Below are positions 1-8,785 of a DNA stretch of 36,463 bases, piece after piece. The number at the start of each line of letters is the position of its first letter. Positions within the stretch are counted from its first letter, which is position 1. The translations under genes and the position numbers were made by a program. The notes beneath the pieces were generated by a model. The model worked only from the letters and a program-made list of their open reading frames with translations. It was not told the DNA's origin and searched no databases. Source of the stretch: Candidatus Cacconaster merdequi (lineage in GTDB: Bacteria > Bacteroidota > Bacteroidia > Bacteroidales > UBA932); contig JAGHVK010000108.1 of NCBI GenBank assembly GCA_018064345.1, forward strand, positions 1 through 36,463. Reading direction: 5' to 3'.

Positions 1-29
1 AGTAGAGCGAACTCTATTGCGGATTGGAG

Positions 30-100
30 AGGTGCCTAGCGGAATTGAACCGCTCTAACTGGTTTTGCAGACCAGTGCCTAACCTCCCGGCCCAAGCACC
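30..100 (-). tRNA. tRNA-Cys (anticodon GCA)
   Basis: The reverse complement folds as a 71-nt cloverleaf. The 7-bp acceptor stem (GGTGCTT with AGGCACC, one U-G pair) is followed by discriminator U73, the cysteine identity base. The anticodon stem CTGGT/ACCAG encloses a loop carrying GCA, complementary to positions 66-68. The T arm contains GGTTCAATTCC. The 3' CCA is not encoded. A good promoter lies just upstream on the same strand, so it appears to be transcribed independently of the pyr operon. Confidence 0.95.
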
Positions 101-109
101 AATGTTTTA

Positions 110-139
110 CAAAGGTAAGTCTTTATTTTGAATTTCAAA
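110..139 (-). promoter_or_regulatory. Promoter of tRNA-Cys
   Basis: On the minus strand, TTTG (139 to 136), 18 nt, then TACCTTTG (117 to 110) match the Bacteroidetes -33/-7 consensus (TTTG and TAnnTTTG). The -7 box ends 9 nt before the tRNA 5' end, which suits a short tRNA leader. The same -7 octamer is used upstream of pyrC. Confidence 0.7.
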
Positions 140-150
140 AATATTTTGAA
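134..150. repeat. Perfect AT-rich palindrome
   Basis: TTCAAAA-ATA-TTTTGAA is a perfect 7-bp inverted repeat with a 3-nt centre. It overlaps the -33 region of the tRNA-Cys promoter. It could be a protein site or a relic of the TTTTGAAATG-type repeats next to it. Function unknown. Confidence 0.5.
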
Positions 151-160
151 GGATAAGCAT

Positions 161-208
161 CATTTCAAACAAGGTTCTAAGTCCCATTTCAAAACGGGTC
201 CTTAGAAC
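161..208 (-). repeat. Two copies of a dispersed intergenic motif within a hairpin
   Basis: On the minus strand, positions 180-161 and 204-184 carry two diverged copies of a motif whose best copy in this window, at 26832-26852, is TAAGAACCTGTTTTGAAATG. The two copies sit inside an inverted repeat, GTTCTAAG (174-181) with CTTAGAAC (201-208), extended by CCC/GGG nearer the loop. It lies between the pyr operon terminator and the tRNA-Cys promoter, where no gene is visible. Function unknown. Confidence 0.5.
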
Positions 209-284
209 TGCGGCCCTCAGTTTTCTTTTTCTGCGTTGTGATTTCTGCTGACGTTCAGATATGTACCTTGTTGTGAGAGTGCAA

Positions 285-323
285 CAGCCCCCGGCAGTTC
301 AATATGTAACTGTCGGGGGGCTG
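285..323 (-). terminator. Probable terminator of the pyr operon
   Basis: A strong GC-rich inverted repeat (285-299 with 308-323, loop of about 8 nt, one mismatch and one bulged G) lies about 22 nt after the pyrB stop codon. On the minus strand there is no clean T-run after it, so it may stabilise the 3' end or terminate weakly. Confidence 0.6.
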
Positions 324-345
324 CCATACAACAGGGTAGGGAATA

Positions 346-1434
346 CTACTTGTTTTCCGTTACTATTGCGTCGCAATATACGCAACGGCGTACTCCTGAG
401 TCGGTGATGTGAATCAGTGTCTTCAGCTTCTCGTGGTTGCTGATGCACTTGGAGTTGTGGCATCTGTACCTGTTGTCTTCAATGTACTGCGGATGCTCCG
501 GCATTGGGTGGGACGGGTCGTTTTTCCACTTTATTAAGCTGGTTATCAGGGCCATCCTTACGAATTTGCCATTCTCCACCTGACGGAAGTAGGCTGCCCG
601 TGGGTCATCGTCCACTTCAGGGAGGATTTCGTTCACGCGTGGAAGCGGGTGCAGTATTGCCATCTTTGCCTTTGCTCCTTTCATCTTTTCTGCATCAAGG
701 ACGAAACAGTCCTTCACTCTCTCGAATTCTTCCTCGTCGAGGAAACGCTCTTTCTGCACTCTTGTCATATAGAGCACGTCAAGTTCGCCGATCACTTCTT
801 CGATGGTCTTGACTTCGCGATAGCAGATTCCCTGTTTGTCGCACACGTCCTGCTTGATGTAGCTCGGCAGGCGCAGTTCGTCCGGAGCGATGAGTATGAC
901 CTTCACGTTCTCGTAACGGGAAAGGGCCTTTATCAAAGAGTGTACGGTGCGTCCGAACTTGAGGTCGCCGCAGAATCCGATGGTAATGCCATCGATATGG
1001 CCCAATTCGCGCTTGATGGTGAGAAGGTCGGTAAGAGTCTGGGTAGGGTGGGCGTGTGAGCCGTCACCTGCGTTGATGATTGGAACCTTCGAATATTGTG
1101 ATGCAACGAAAGGCGCTCCTTCCAAAGGATGGCGCATCGCTATTACATCGACGAAGTTGCCTACTACGCGGACAGTATCTTCCACGGTTTCACCTTTGCT
1201 TACGGAAGAACTGTTGGCGTCGGAGAATCCGAGCACGTTTCCACCGAGTTCCATCATTGCGGAGGTGAAACTGAGCCTTGTACGTGTGGATGGTTCGTAG
1301 AAGAGTGTGGCGAGTTTGTGGTATCGGCGCTCGTCGCGGTATTTCTCGCGGTTGGCGATGATGTTTTCAGCGAGGGCGACTATCTCATCGGTCTCCTGCT
1401 TGGTGAGGTCCGTAGGGTCAATAAGGTGTTTCAT
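346..1434 (-). CDS. pyrB: Aspartate carbamoyltransferase with fused PyrI-type zinc domain
   Basis: Catalyses carbamoyl phosphate + aspartate to carbamoyl aspartate, the second step of UMP synthesis in the cytoplasm. Residues 1-305 are a full catalytic chain: carbamoyl-phosphate loop STRTR at 49-53, HPTQTLTDL at 129-137 and HPLPR at 262-266. Residues 306-362 are extra for a bacterial PyrB (usually about 310 aa). They carry Cys325, Cys330, Cys351 and Cys354 (C-x4-C-x20-C-x2-C), and the CHNSKCISNHE stretch closely resembles the zinc-binding C-terminal domain of the regulatory chain PyrI. The N-terminal nucleotide-binding domain of PyrI is absent, so the protein should lack CTP/ATP allostery of the E. 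coli kind. Last gene of the pyr operon, starting 6 nt after pyrE. The catalytic assignment is secure; the zinc-domain origin is inferred from the motif. Confidence 0.95.
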   Translation of the reverse strand: MKHLIDPTDLTKQETDEIVALAENIIANREKYRDERRYHKLATLFYEPSTRTRLSFTSAMMELGGNVLGFSDANSSSVSKGETVEDTVRVVGNFVDVIAMRHPLEGAPFVASQYSKVPIINAGDGSHAHPTQTLTDLLTIKRELGHIDGITIGFCGDLKFGRTVHSLIKALSRYENVKVILIAPDELRLPSYIKQDVCDKQGICYREVKTIEEVIGELDVLYMTRVQKERFLDEEEFERVKDCFVLDAEKMKGAKAKMAILHPLPRVNEILPEVDDDPRAAYFRQVENGKFVRMALITSLIKWKNDPSHPMPEHPQYIEDNRYRCHNSKCISNHEKLKTLIHITDSGVRRCVYCDAIVTENK

Positions 1435-1440
1435 CGGATG

Positions 1441-2070
1441 TCATTTGATCCAACTTTCGTCGGACGGATTGTTTCTGAAAGATATGATTCTCTCTTTCCA
1501 CTCCGGAGCGATGTAGTTCATTTCCGCTGCAACTTCCACGAGAGTGTCAAGATTCGACAAAGAGTAATTGACCGTACCGGCTGCTGCTATACGGTCCAGA
1601 CCTTTCTTCATTCCGTATGTGAAGATGCTTACTATGCCGAGGACTTCGGCTCCTGCCTCGCGGAGTGCATCGACGACATCGATTGCGCTGCCGCCTGTAG
1701 ATATAAGGTCTTCGATTACGACTACCTTGGTACCCGGTTCCATCTTGCCCTCAATCTTGTTGTTGCGTCCGTGGGTCTTGGCTTCTGAGCGTACATATCC
1801 CATCGGGAGTCCAAGGATTGTCGCAGCTATGGCAGCGTGGGCGATACCGGCTGTCGAAGTTCCCATAAGCATCTGTGCTTCAGGGAATTTATCCTTTACT
1901 TTCTCGGCAATGGCCTTTTCAACCACCTCGCGGGCGGCCGGGGCTGAAAGTATGAGCCGGTTGTCGCAATAGATCGGGCTCTTGATTCCGCTGGCCCAAG
2001 TGAACGGCTCTTCAGGACGCAGGAATACTGCGCCTATGGTAAGCAGTTGTTTTGCAATGGTTCTTTCCAT
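1441..2070 (-). CDS. pyrE: Orotate phosphoribosyltransferase
   Basis: Joins orotate to PRPP to make OMP. The 209-aa product is of normal length. The PRPP-binding loop (VVVIEDLISTGGSA, residues 116-129) has the acidic pair and the STGGS turn of type I phosphoribosyltransferases. The orotate-side segment near residues 20-40 (FTWASGIKSPIYCDNR) is typical of PyrE. It follows pyrF after 67 nt, the longest gap in the operon, with no clear promoter or terminator there, and is 6 nt from pyrB, so pyrE and pyrB are probably translated together. Confidence 0.95.
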   Translation of the reverse strand: MERTIAKQLLTIGAVFLRPEEPFTWASGIKSPIYCDNRLILSAPAAREVVEKAIAEKVKDKFPEAQMLMGTSTAGIAHAAIAATILGLPMGYVRSEAKTHGRNNKIEGKMEPGTKVVVIEDLISTGGSAIDVVDALREAGAEVLGIVSIFTYGMKKGLDRIAAAGTVNYSLSNLDTLVEVAAEMNYIAPEWKERIISFRNNPSDESWIK

Positions 2071-2137
2071 ATATCGTCTGTGTTTTGTTTTCGGTAAGAT
2101 TGTTTGAATGGATATTCCGCTCAGCCACTCCGGTCTA

Positions 2138-2839
2138 TTAGCCCAGGAACTCGCTTACGCATCTGTTGTAAGCGGCGACAGGGTCAGCTGCGGCTGTGAT
2201 AGGGCGTCCCACCACGATGTAGTCTGAACCTATTTCGCGTGCCCGTGCCGGTGTGGTGATGCGTACCTGATCGTCCGCTGTGGAATCAGCGAACCGTATC
2301 CCGGGAGTGACTGCGTAAAATTCACTTGAGCAGCGCTTCTTTACAATCGATGCTTCAAGAGGGGAGCAAACCACTCCGTCAAGGCCTGCACATTTTGCGT
2401 TGAAGGCATACTGTGAGATTGTATCTTCAATCGTTGCTCCGATCAGGAGCTCGTTCTGCATCCTTTCCTGGGAGGTGGATGTGAGCTGTGTCACAGCGAC
2501 AAGGACCGGACGGCTGCCGTCAGGGCGGGTAAGTCCTTCAAGCGCAGCCTTCATCATATCGATGGTGCCGGCGGCGTGGACGTTGGTCATATCGATGTCA
2601 AGTGCCGAAAGCACCTGCATTGTCTTGCGGACGGTGTTTGGAATGTCGTGCAGCTTGAGGTCGAGGAAAATCTTGTGTCCGCGGCTCTTGATCTGGCGGA
2701 CTATCTCCGGACCGGCCCCGTAGAAGAGTTCCATCCCTATCTTTACGAAAGGCTTAGTTCCCTGAGGAAACTTGTCGAGAAAATCAAGTGTAGATTGTGC
2801 GTTGCTGAAATCGCAGGCAATAATTACGTCTTTAGCCAT
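2138..2839 (-). CDS. pyrF: Orotidine-5'-phosphate decarboxylase
   Basis: Decarboxylates OMP to UMP, the last step of the pathway. The 233-aa length fits the bacterial group I enzyme. The catalytic tetrad segment FLDLKLHDIPNT contains Asp60, Lys62 and Asp65; Asp10 near the N-terminus (IIACDFS) is the other conserved acid. The phosphate-binding end (YIVVGRPITAAADP) is present. The start codon lies 1 nt after the pyrD stop, indicating translational coupling. Confidence 0.96.
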   Translation of the reverse strand: MAKDVIIACDFSNAQSTLDFLDKFPQGTKPFVKIGMELFYGAGPEIVRQIKSRGHKIFLDLKLHDIPNTVRKTMQVLSALDIDMTNVHAAGTIDMMKAALEGLTRPDGSRPVLVAVTQLTSTSQERMQNELLIGATIEDTISQYAFNAKCAGLDGVVCSPLEASIVKKRCSSEFYAVTPGIRFADSTADDQVRITTPARAREIGSDYIVVGRPITAAADPVAAYNRCVSEFLG

Positions 2840-2840
2840 A

Positions 2841-3761
2841 TTATTCCACTATTCCGATAATGTCAGTTAATTTTTCTATTCCAAGCTCTTTCATCCTTGC
2901 AGGAAGAGCTTCTATGATCTGAGGGCAGGCATAAGGGTTGCGCAGATTCTCAGCCCCAACCTGTACGGCTGTGGCTCCGGCCATCATCATCTCGATTACG
3001 TCATCAGTCGTAGCGACACCTCCGCATCCCATCACGGGGATGTGGCAGGCGTGACTCACCTGATATACCATCCTGACTGCAACCGGGAATACCGCCCTTC
3101 CGGAGAAGCCGCCCATCTTGTTGGCTATCACCGGAGTCCTTCTGCGGATGTCAATCCTCATACCGAGCAGTGTGTTTATCAGGGTTATGCCGTCAGCTCC
3201 GGCATCTTCGCAGGCTCTAGCTATGGAAACTATGTCCGTCACGTTAGGGCTCAGCTTGATGAATACCGGCTTGTCTCCGCATACCTTCTTCACGGATGAA
3301 GTGACCTTTGCCGCCGACTCCGCACAAGTTCCGAAGGCCATTCCTCCGTTGTGTACGTTCGGGCAGGATACATTCACCTCGATTATGTCCGTTTCCGGGG
3401 CTTCGGCGGCTCTGCCGCAGCATTTTACGTATTCTTCTACGGAAAAGCCGCTTATGTTGGCGATAATCGCTCCCTTGTATATCTTTCTCAGTGACGGGAG
3501 CCTTTCTCCCACCAGAACGTCGATGCCGGGATTCTGGAGACCGACGGAATTGATCATTCCTCCGGTACACTCTGCAATCCTCGGTGTCGGGTTCCCGTAG
3601 CGGGCTTCGAAGGTGGTTCCCTTCAAGGATATTCCTCCGAGGACATTGATGTCGAATTCTCCGGCCATCTCAAGTCCGAAGCCGAAAGTGCCGCTTGCCG
3701 GAATCACAGGATTTGAGAGGGAAACTCCGCAAAGATTCACTCCGAGAACATCGTTTACCAT
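2841..3761 (-). CDS. pyrD: Dihydroorotate dehydrogenase, catalytic subunit (class 1B)
   Basis: Oxidises dihydroorotate to orotate with FMN, passing electrons to PyrK and then NAD+. The start is placed at the ATG of MVNDVLGVNL because a strong AGGAGGAG lies just upstream and the homologous fold begins here; the reading frame stays open farther upstream but that part is not family-like. It gives 306 aa. Cys133 in NVSCPNVHNGG is the active-site base of class 1 enzymes (class 2 enzymes use Ser). The C-terminal FMN phosphate site (GCGGV...GATAVQVGAE) is present. It overlaps the end of pyrK by 7 bp, the usual arrangement for the 1B heterotetramer. Confidence 0.96.
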   Translation of the reverse strand: MVNDVLGVNLCGVSLSNPVIPASGTFGFGLEMAGEFDINVLGGISLKGTTFEARYGNPTPRIAECTGGMINSVGLQNPGIDVLVGERLPSLRKIYKGAIIANISGFSVEEYVKCCGRAAEAPETDIIEVNVSCPNVHNGGMAFGTCAESAAKVTSSVKKVCGDKPVFIKLSPNVTDIVSIARACEDAGADGITLINTLLGMRIDIRRRTPVIANKMGGFSGRAVFPVAVRMVYQVSHACHIPVMGCGGVATTDDVIEMMMAGATAVQVGAENLRNPYACPQIIEALPARMKELGIEKLTDIIGIVE

Positions 3762-4489
3762 ATTATCTCCTCCTTTTTGAATACCGGGCCGTCCTTGCAT
3801 ACTCTTCTGGTACCGGAAGATGTGTTGCAGGTGCATCCGTAGCAGATTCCGAAGCCGCATCCCATCCTCTCTTCCATACTCAGTTCACCGGGAACGGTAA
3901 CTTTCCGGCAAAGAGCCTTCATCATCACTTTAGGGCCGCAGGTGTAAAGATAGTCATATCCGCCCACGTTCCCCAGGGGATCTGTGACGAATCCTTTCAC
4001 GCCAACTGAACCGTCTGCGGTTGTGACAGTCACTTCGGCTCCTAGTGACTTGAACTCTTCTTCAAGCATCACTTCGTCCTTGCAGTTGAATCCGAGGATC
4101 ACCGTCACCTCTTTTCCTTTGGAGCGGAGTTCGCGGGCGAGCCTGTAAAGAGGGGCGGTACCTACGCCTCCGCCTACAAGAAGAGCCTTTCCTTTGCACT
4201 TGTCAGCATCGAATCCGTGCCCGAGGCCTGTCAGAATCGTAAGAGTCTCTCCTTCCGCCATCCTGCTCATCAGGGCAGTGCCTTCGCCAACCACCTTGTA
4301 GATGAGGGTGAGACTTCCTGCATCGTAGTCACAGACTGAAATCGGACGTCTAAGGAACTTTCCGGGCAATTCGATTTGAACGAACTGTCCGCTTCCGCTG
4401 ATGGCCGAGGTGTCGCCTTCAAGAATCATCCTGAAGGTGTTCAAGGCAATCTTCCCATTGGACTTGATTGTGAATGAAGACTCCTGCAT
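3755..4489 (-). CDS. pyrK: Dihydroorotate dehydrogenase electron-transfer subunit
   Basis: FAD and [2Fe-2S] protein that moves electrons from PyrD to NAD+. The 244-aa product has a ferredoxin-reductase-type FAD motif (RRPISVCDYD, residues 47-56), a nucleotide-binding GGGVGTAPL segment, and a C-terminal iron-sulphur motif with Cys211, Cys216, Cys219 and Cys231 (C-x4-C-x2-C-x11-C) ending in VCKDGPVF, all diagnostic for PyrK. It sits between carB (12-nt gap) and pyrD (7-bp overlap). Confidence 0.95.
   Translation of the reverse strand: MQESSFTIKSNGKIALNTFRMILEGDTSAISGSGQFVQIELPGKFLRRPISVCDYDAGSLTLIYKVVGEGTALMSRMAEGETLTILTGLGHGFDADKCKGKALLVGGGVGTAPLYRLARELRSKGKEVTVILGFNCKDEVMLEEEFKSLGAEVTVTTADGSVGVKGFVTDPLGNVGGYDYLYTCGPKVMMKALCRKVTVPGELSMEERMGCGFGICYGCTCNTSSGTRRVCKDGPVFKKEEIIW
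3767..3774 (-). promoter_or_regulatory. Strong Shine-Dalgarno for pyrD
   Basis: The minus strand reads AGGAGGAG a few nt before the pyrD ATG, inside the last codons of pyrK (Lys-Lys-Glu-Glu). It fixes the pyrD start. Full SD sequences are rare in Bacteroidetes and in most other genes of this window. Confidence 0.7.
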
Positions 4490-4501
4490 AAGCTGTTGTG
4501 T

Positions 4502-7500
4502 CTATTGATGTTTGTACTCTTCGTCTATCGTTGAGATTCCGAAGGTTATCTCTTCAAGGACGTCAAGCAGCACTTTCACTGTCTCCAGGGCTGTGAATAT
4601 CGTCACGTTGTTCTCCACTGCGGTGCGGCGTATCTCGTAGCCGTCAAGGTGTGTTGAGCGCTGATTTACGTCAATGGTGTTGATTACGTAGGTCACGTGG
4701 CCCTTGCGGAGTGAAGTGCAGATGTCGTCGCTTCCTTCGCTGAGCTTCTTCAGGCAGCGTGTGCGGATGCCTCTACTCTTGAGGAATTGTGCTGTGCCCT
4801 TGGTAGCTTCGATGTTGAAACCGAGGTCATAGAATCTTTTGACAAGAGGGAGCGCCTCTTCCTTGTCCTTGTCTGCGAGTGTCACGAGTATAGTGCCGTA
4901 GTTCTCGACCGACATTCCGGATGCCCTGAGCGATTTGTACACAGCGCGGTTGAGGGTCGTGTCGTATCCGATGGCTTCTCCCGTGGATTTCATTTCAGGT
5001 GAAAGATATGTGTCGATTCCTTTTATCTTGTTGAACGAGAATGCAGGTGTCTTCACATAATAGCGCTTTCTTTCAGGAAGATAAGTTTCGGTGTAGCCCT
5101 GCTCCCTGAGAGATTTGCCGAGCATAACCATAGTGGCTATCTTGGCCATAGGCACGCCGGTCGATTTGGAGAGGAACGGAACCGTGCGTGAGGAGCGCGG
5201 ATTGACCTCGATTACATATACTTCGTCGTTCTTGTCCACGATGTACTGGATGTTGAAGAGGCCCACTATGCCGATCTCCTTGCCGAGACGTACGGTGTAG
5301 TCGATTATCTTTTCCTTGACAGCCTTGCTGAGCGTGAAGGAAGGATATACGCTGATGGAGTCTCCCGAGTGGATGCCCGTCTTTTCGACGTGTTCCATAA
5401 TGCCGGGAATCAGGACGTTCTCACCGTCGCAGATTGCATCCACCTCAGTTTCGCGTCCCATAATGTACTTGTCCACGAGGACAGGGGAGTTCTCGTTGAT
5501 TTCCACAGCGTTGTGAAGATAATGACGGAGAGTTGCCTCGTTGCCGACAATCATCATGGCACGTCCTCCGAGAACGAAGCTCGGCCTTACAAGTACAGGA
5601 TATCCGATCTCTTCCGCTGCTTTCACACCCTCTTCTACGTCAGTGACGGCCTTGGCTTTCGGCTGAGGTATTCCTGTTTTGCGCATAATGGCCTCGAAGA
5701 GCTTGCGGTCCTCAGCATTGTCGATTGCGTCAATCTGTGTGCCGATGATAGGCACTCCGAGTTCGGCAAGAGGTCCGGCAAGATTGATGGCGGTCTGGCC
5801 TCCGAGAGTGACGATGACTCCTTCCGGCTTCTCGTGCTCGATGACGTTCATTACGTCCTCCACTGTGAGCGGCTCGAAGTAGAGCTTGTCGGAAATGGTG
5901 TAGTCGGTGGATACTGTCTCAGGATTGTTGTTGATGATGATTGCTTCATATCCGGCTTCCCGTATCGCCCAGATGGCGTGTACGGTTGAGTAGTCGAACT
6001 CGACTCCCTGGCCGATTCGGATCGGGCCAGCGCCAAGGACAACTATCTTCTTGCGGTTGCTTGAGATGCTCTCGTTCTCCTGCTCGTAAGTTGAGTAGAA
6101 GTAAGGGACGTATGTTTCAAATTCGGCTGCACAGCTGTCTATGAATTTATATACCGGCTTGATTCCAAGTGATTTCCTGAAATCAAGCATCTCCTTGAGC
6201 GTCAGTCCCCACAAAGTCTTGATATATTCGTCGCAGAAGCCCATTCTCTTTGCCTGGAGAAGGGTGTCCCTGTCTTTCGGGGCGGCCTTCAGCCTCTCTT
6301 CCATCGCCACGATGTTCACTATCTTGTCAAGGAAGAGCATATCTATCTTGGTCTGGTCGTATATCAGCCTTGTGTCCACGCCGTTACGTATGAGCTGCGC
6401 GATTGCGAAGAGATGGTCGTCAGGGAACTTGACGATATACTTCATCAGCTCTTCGTTGGTCATATTGACGAATTTAGGCTTGAAGAGGTGCTTCACTCCA
6501 ATCTCAAGTGAGCGTATGGCCTTGAGCAGGCTCTCCTCCACCGTGCGCCCGATGCTCATCACCTCTCCTGTTGCCTTCATCTGGGTTCCGAGTTCGTTGA
6601 TGGCCTCACTGAACTTGTCGAACGGGAAGCGGGCAATCTTTGTGACCACGTAGTCGATTGAAGGTTCGCAGCAGGCTGGTGCACCAGCTATTGTAATCTC
6701 GTCAAGAGTGAGCCCTGCGGCAATCTTCGCAGTCACGCGGGCGATAGGGAAGCCGCTTGCCTTCGAGGCAAGAGCAGACGAACGTGACACGCGCGGATTC
6801 ACCTCGATGATGTAGTAGTTGAACGAGAGAGGGTCAAGCGCAAACTGCACATTGCAGCCTCCTTCAATCTTCAGGGCACGGATGAGTTTGAGCGCGCTGT
6901 TGCGCAGCATCTCGTATTCCTTGTCGGCAAGAGTCTGGACTGGAGCCACTACGATGGAGTCTCCGGTATGGATTCCCACCGGGTCCACGTTCTCCATCGA
7001 ACAGATGGTGATTGCAGTGTCCTTGCTGTCGCGCATCACTTCAAATTCAATCTCCTTGTAGCCTTTCACACTCTTCTCCACAAGTACTTGGTGTACAGGT
7101 GAAAGAGCGAGGGCGTTGCGCATCATGTCGCGGAGTTCCTCTTCGTCTCCCGCGAATCCTCCGCCTGTTCCACCGAGGGTGAAGGCCGGACGAAGTACCA
7201 CCGGATAACCGATCTCAGCGGCAATTCTTACACCGTCTTCGATGGAATAGCAGATTTCTGACGGTATGACCGGCTCGCCCAGACTGATGCAGAGTTCCTT
7301 GAAGAGCTCACGGTCCTCAGCCTGCTCGATGCTTTCGAAAGAGGTGCCGAGAATCTCCACCTGACATTCGTCGAGGACTCCTTTCTTTGCAAGTTTCACC
7401 GCAAGATTGAGACCTGTCTGGCCGCCGAGCCCCGGGACTATGGCGTCCGGACGCTCATAACGTATGATCTTGGCGACGTATTCCAGGTCAAGAGGCTCCA

Positions 7501-7696
7501 TATAGACCTTGTCGGCTATGTGTGTGTCTGTCATTATGGTGGCAGGATTGGAGTTTACGAGCACCACCTCATAACCCTCTTCCTTGAGGGCAAGGCAGGC
7601 CTGTGTCCCTGCGTAGTCGAATTCTGCGGCCTGGCCGATGACGATAGGGCCGGAACCGATCACCATTACTTTCTTTATGTCTGTTCTTCTTGGCAT
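4502..7696 (-). CDS. carB: Carbamoyl-phosphate synthase, large (synthetase) subunit
   Basis: Makes carbamoyl phosphate from bicarbonate, two ATP and ammonia. The 1064-aa length and the two repeated ATP-grasp halves (starting [20 protein letters not shown] near residue 10 and [19 protein letters not shown] near 550) are complete, with the ATP-site segments [18 protein letters not shown] and [18 protein letters not shown]. The C-terminal ~130 residues form the MGS-like allosteric domain. In the usual enzyme ammonia comes through a tunnel from CarA; here the adjacent CarA seems unable to hydrolyse glutamine, so external ammonia may be the nitrogen donor. The start is supported by AGGAGG 8 nt upstream. 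Confidence 0.97.
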   Translation of the reverse strand: MPRRTDIKKVMVIGSGPIVIGQAAEFDYAGTQACLALKEEGYEVVLVNSNPATIMTDTHIADKVYMEPLDLEYVAKIIRYERPDAIVPGLGGQTGLNLAVKLAKKGVLDECQVEILGTSFESIEQAEDRELFKELCISLGEPVIPSEICYSIEDGVRIAAEIGYPVVLRPAFTLGGTGGGFAGDEEELRDMMRNALALSPVHQVLVEKSVKGYKEIEFEVMRDSKDTAITICSMENVDPVGIHTGDSIVVAPVQTLADKEYEMLRNSALKLIRALKIEGGCNVQFALDPLSFNYYIIEVNPRVSRSSALASKASGFPIARVTAKIAAGLTLDEITIAGAPACCEPSIDYVVTKIARFPFDKFSEAINELGTQMKATGEVMSIGRTVEESLLKAIRSLEIGVKHLFKPKFVNMTNEELMKYIVKFPDDHLFAIAQLIRNGVDTRLIYDQTKIDMLFLDKIVNIVAMEERLKAAPKDRDTLLQAKRMGFCDEYIKTLWGLTLKEMLDFRKSLGIKPVYKFIDSCAAEFETYVPYFYSTYEQENESISSNRKKIVVLGAGPIRIGQGVEFDYSTVHAIWAIREAGYEAIIINNNPETVSTDYTISDKLYFEPLTVEDVMNVIEHEKPEGVIVTLGGQTAINLAGPLAELGVPIIGTQIDAIDNAEDRKLFEAIMRKTGIPQPKAKAVTDVEEGVKAAEEIGYPVLVRPSFVLGGRAMMIVGNEATLRHYLHNAVEINENSPVLVDKYIMGRETEVDAICDGENVLIPGIMEHVEKTGIHSGDSISVYPSFTLSKAVKEKIIDYTVRLGKEIGIVGLFNIQYIVDKNDEVYVIEVNPRSSRTVPFLSKSTGVPMAKIATMVMLGKSLREQGYTETYLPERKRYYVKTPAFSFNKIKGIDTYLSPEMKSTGEAIGYDTTLNRAVYKSLRASGMSVENYGTILVTLADKDKEEALPLVKRFYDLGFNIEATKGTAQFLKSRGIRTRCLKKLSEGSDDICTSLRKGHVTYVINTIDVNQRSTHLDGYEIRRTAVENNVTIFTALETVKVLLDVLEEITFGISTIDEEYKHQ

Positions 7697-7704
7697 AATG
7701 TATT

Positions 7705-7710
7705 CCTCCT
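7705..7710 (-). promoter_or_regulatory. Strong Shine-Dalgarno for carB
   Basis: AGGAGG on the minus strand overlaps the end of carA and sits 8 nt before the carB ATG. With the pyrD site it is one of two full SD sequences noticed in this window. Confidence 0.65.
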
Positions 7711-8785
7711 ATCTGTTTTTCATCCAATCAACGAAAGTGTCAAGCACGAGCTCTTCCTTCGGACCCGGGGCTCCTTCAGGATAGAACTGGCTGGAAATGA
7801 CCTTGTCTCGGTTGCAAACAATTCCTTCGATACTATGGTCCACCACATCTTCGTAAAGAATCTCCACATCCTTGTCGCAGACGCAGGAAAGGTCCACGGT
7901 GAAGTTGTGGTTGTGCTCAACTGTAACTATTCTCTCTTCCTTCACGAGCCTTACAGGCCTTCCTCCGTGATGTCCTGCTTTCATCCTCTGGATTTCAGCA
8001 CCGTAGGTCAGCGCGAGAATCTGATGTCCGAGCGCTATCCCGCAAAGAGGGTACTTCCCCTTCAGCTCACCTGCCGCCGCCACCAGCTCTGGAAGCCTGC
8101 GTGGGTCGCCCGGGCCGCTTGAAATAACGATGCCGTCAGGCTGGAATCTTTCAATCTCCTCCTTTGTGGTGTTGAAAGGAACCACAGTCACATTGCAGCC
8201 TCTCGCTATCAGGGCGTCAATCAGGCTGTACTTCAGGCCGCAGTCAATCACGACGACGTCGAACTTGTGCTGTGGGGTGCGCCTGAACCACCTTTTGCTG
8301 CAACTTGCCTTGGCAACAGGACTTTCAGGACCTGAGGCCGCGGATGAAGATATGAGCTTGAGAGCATCTTCCACACTCGTGTCACCGTCTACTATCGCCG
8401 CTTTCATGCATCCCTTGTCGCGTATGGTACGTGTCAGCATGCGTGTGTCGATTTCGCTAAGTCCGGTCACCCCGTGTTCTGACATCTCTTCCGAAAGAGT
8501 CTTGGTGTATCTGAAATTCGAAGGCGTGTCGCAATATTCGCGAACTACGAGACCGGCGATTGCCGGAAACCTCGATTCAGAATCCTCGTCAGTGATTCCA
8601 TATTGTCCCATAGGGGGATAAGTCATCACAACAATCTGACCGGCGTATGCCGGATCCGAGATTATCTCCTGATAGCCCACCATAGAGGTGTTGAAGACAA
8701 TCTCCCCGGAAACGCTTCCCTGGGCACCGAATCCGATGCCATCGAAAACTTCACCGCTTTCAAGAACAAGTCGTTTGCTTTTCAT
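7709..8785 (-). CDS. carA: CarA-like subunit with a degenerate glutaminase site
   Basis: By family this is the small subunit of carbamoyl-phosphate synthase, which hydrolyses glutamine and feeds ammonia to CarB. The 358-aa length and the N-terminal CPSase domain (FNTSMVGYQEIISDPAYAGQ) are normal. In the class I amidotransferase domain, however, the nucleophile elbow reads CGIALGHQ instead of GICLGHQ: Ala251 (codon GCG, complement of 8033-8035) replaces the catalytic Cys. The His of the usual HPE motif is Tyr335 (codon TAT, 7781-7783) in QFYPEGAPGP, while Glu337 remains. The frame is intact and GHHGG is conserved, so it looks like a folded but catalytically dead subunit rather than a decaying gene. 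It overlaps pyrC by 26 bp and precedes carB by 12 nt. Likely a structural partner of an ammonia-dependent CarB. Confidence 0.93.
   Translation of the reverse strand: MKSKRLVLESGEVFDGIGFGAQGSVSGEIVFNTSMVGYQEIISDPAYAGQIVVMTYPPMGQYGITDEDSESRFPAIAGLVVREYCDTPSNFRYTKTLSEEMSEHGVTGLSEIDTRMLTRTIRDKGCMKAAIVDGDTSVEDALKLISSSAASGPESPVAKASCSKRWFRRTPQHKFDVVVIDCGLKYSLIDALIARGCNVTVVPFNTTKEEIERFQPDGIVISSGPGDPRRLPELVAAAGELKGKYPLCGIALGHQILALTYGAEIQRMKAGHHGGRPVRLVKEERIVTVEHNHNFTVDLSCVCDKDVEILYEDVVDHSIEGIVCNRDKVISSQFYPEGAPGPKEELVLDTFVDWMKNR

Noticed and set aside
1-29. A second tRNA at the left edge
   Set aside because: The 29 bases do not form a recognisable tRNA end, and too little is present to judge.
5369-5989. 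Long open frames antisense to carB, purH, purL and other genes
   Set aside because: They are mirror-frame shadows of well-identified genes, with no family motif or own promoter.
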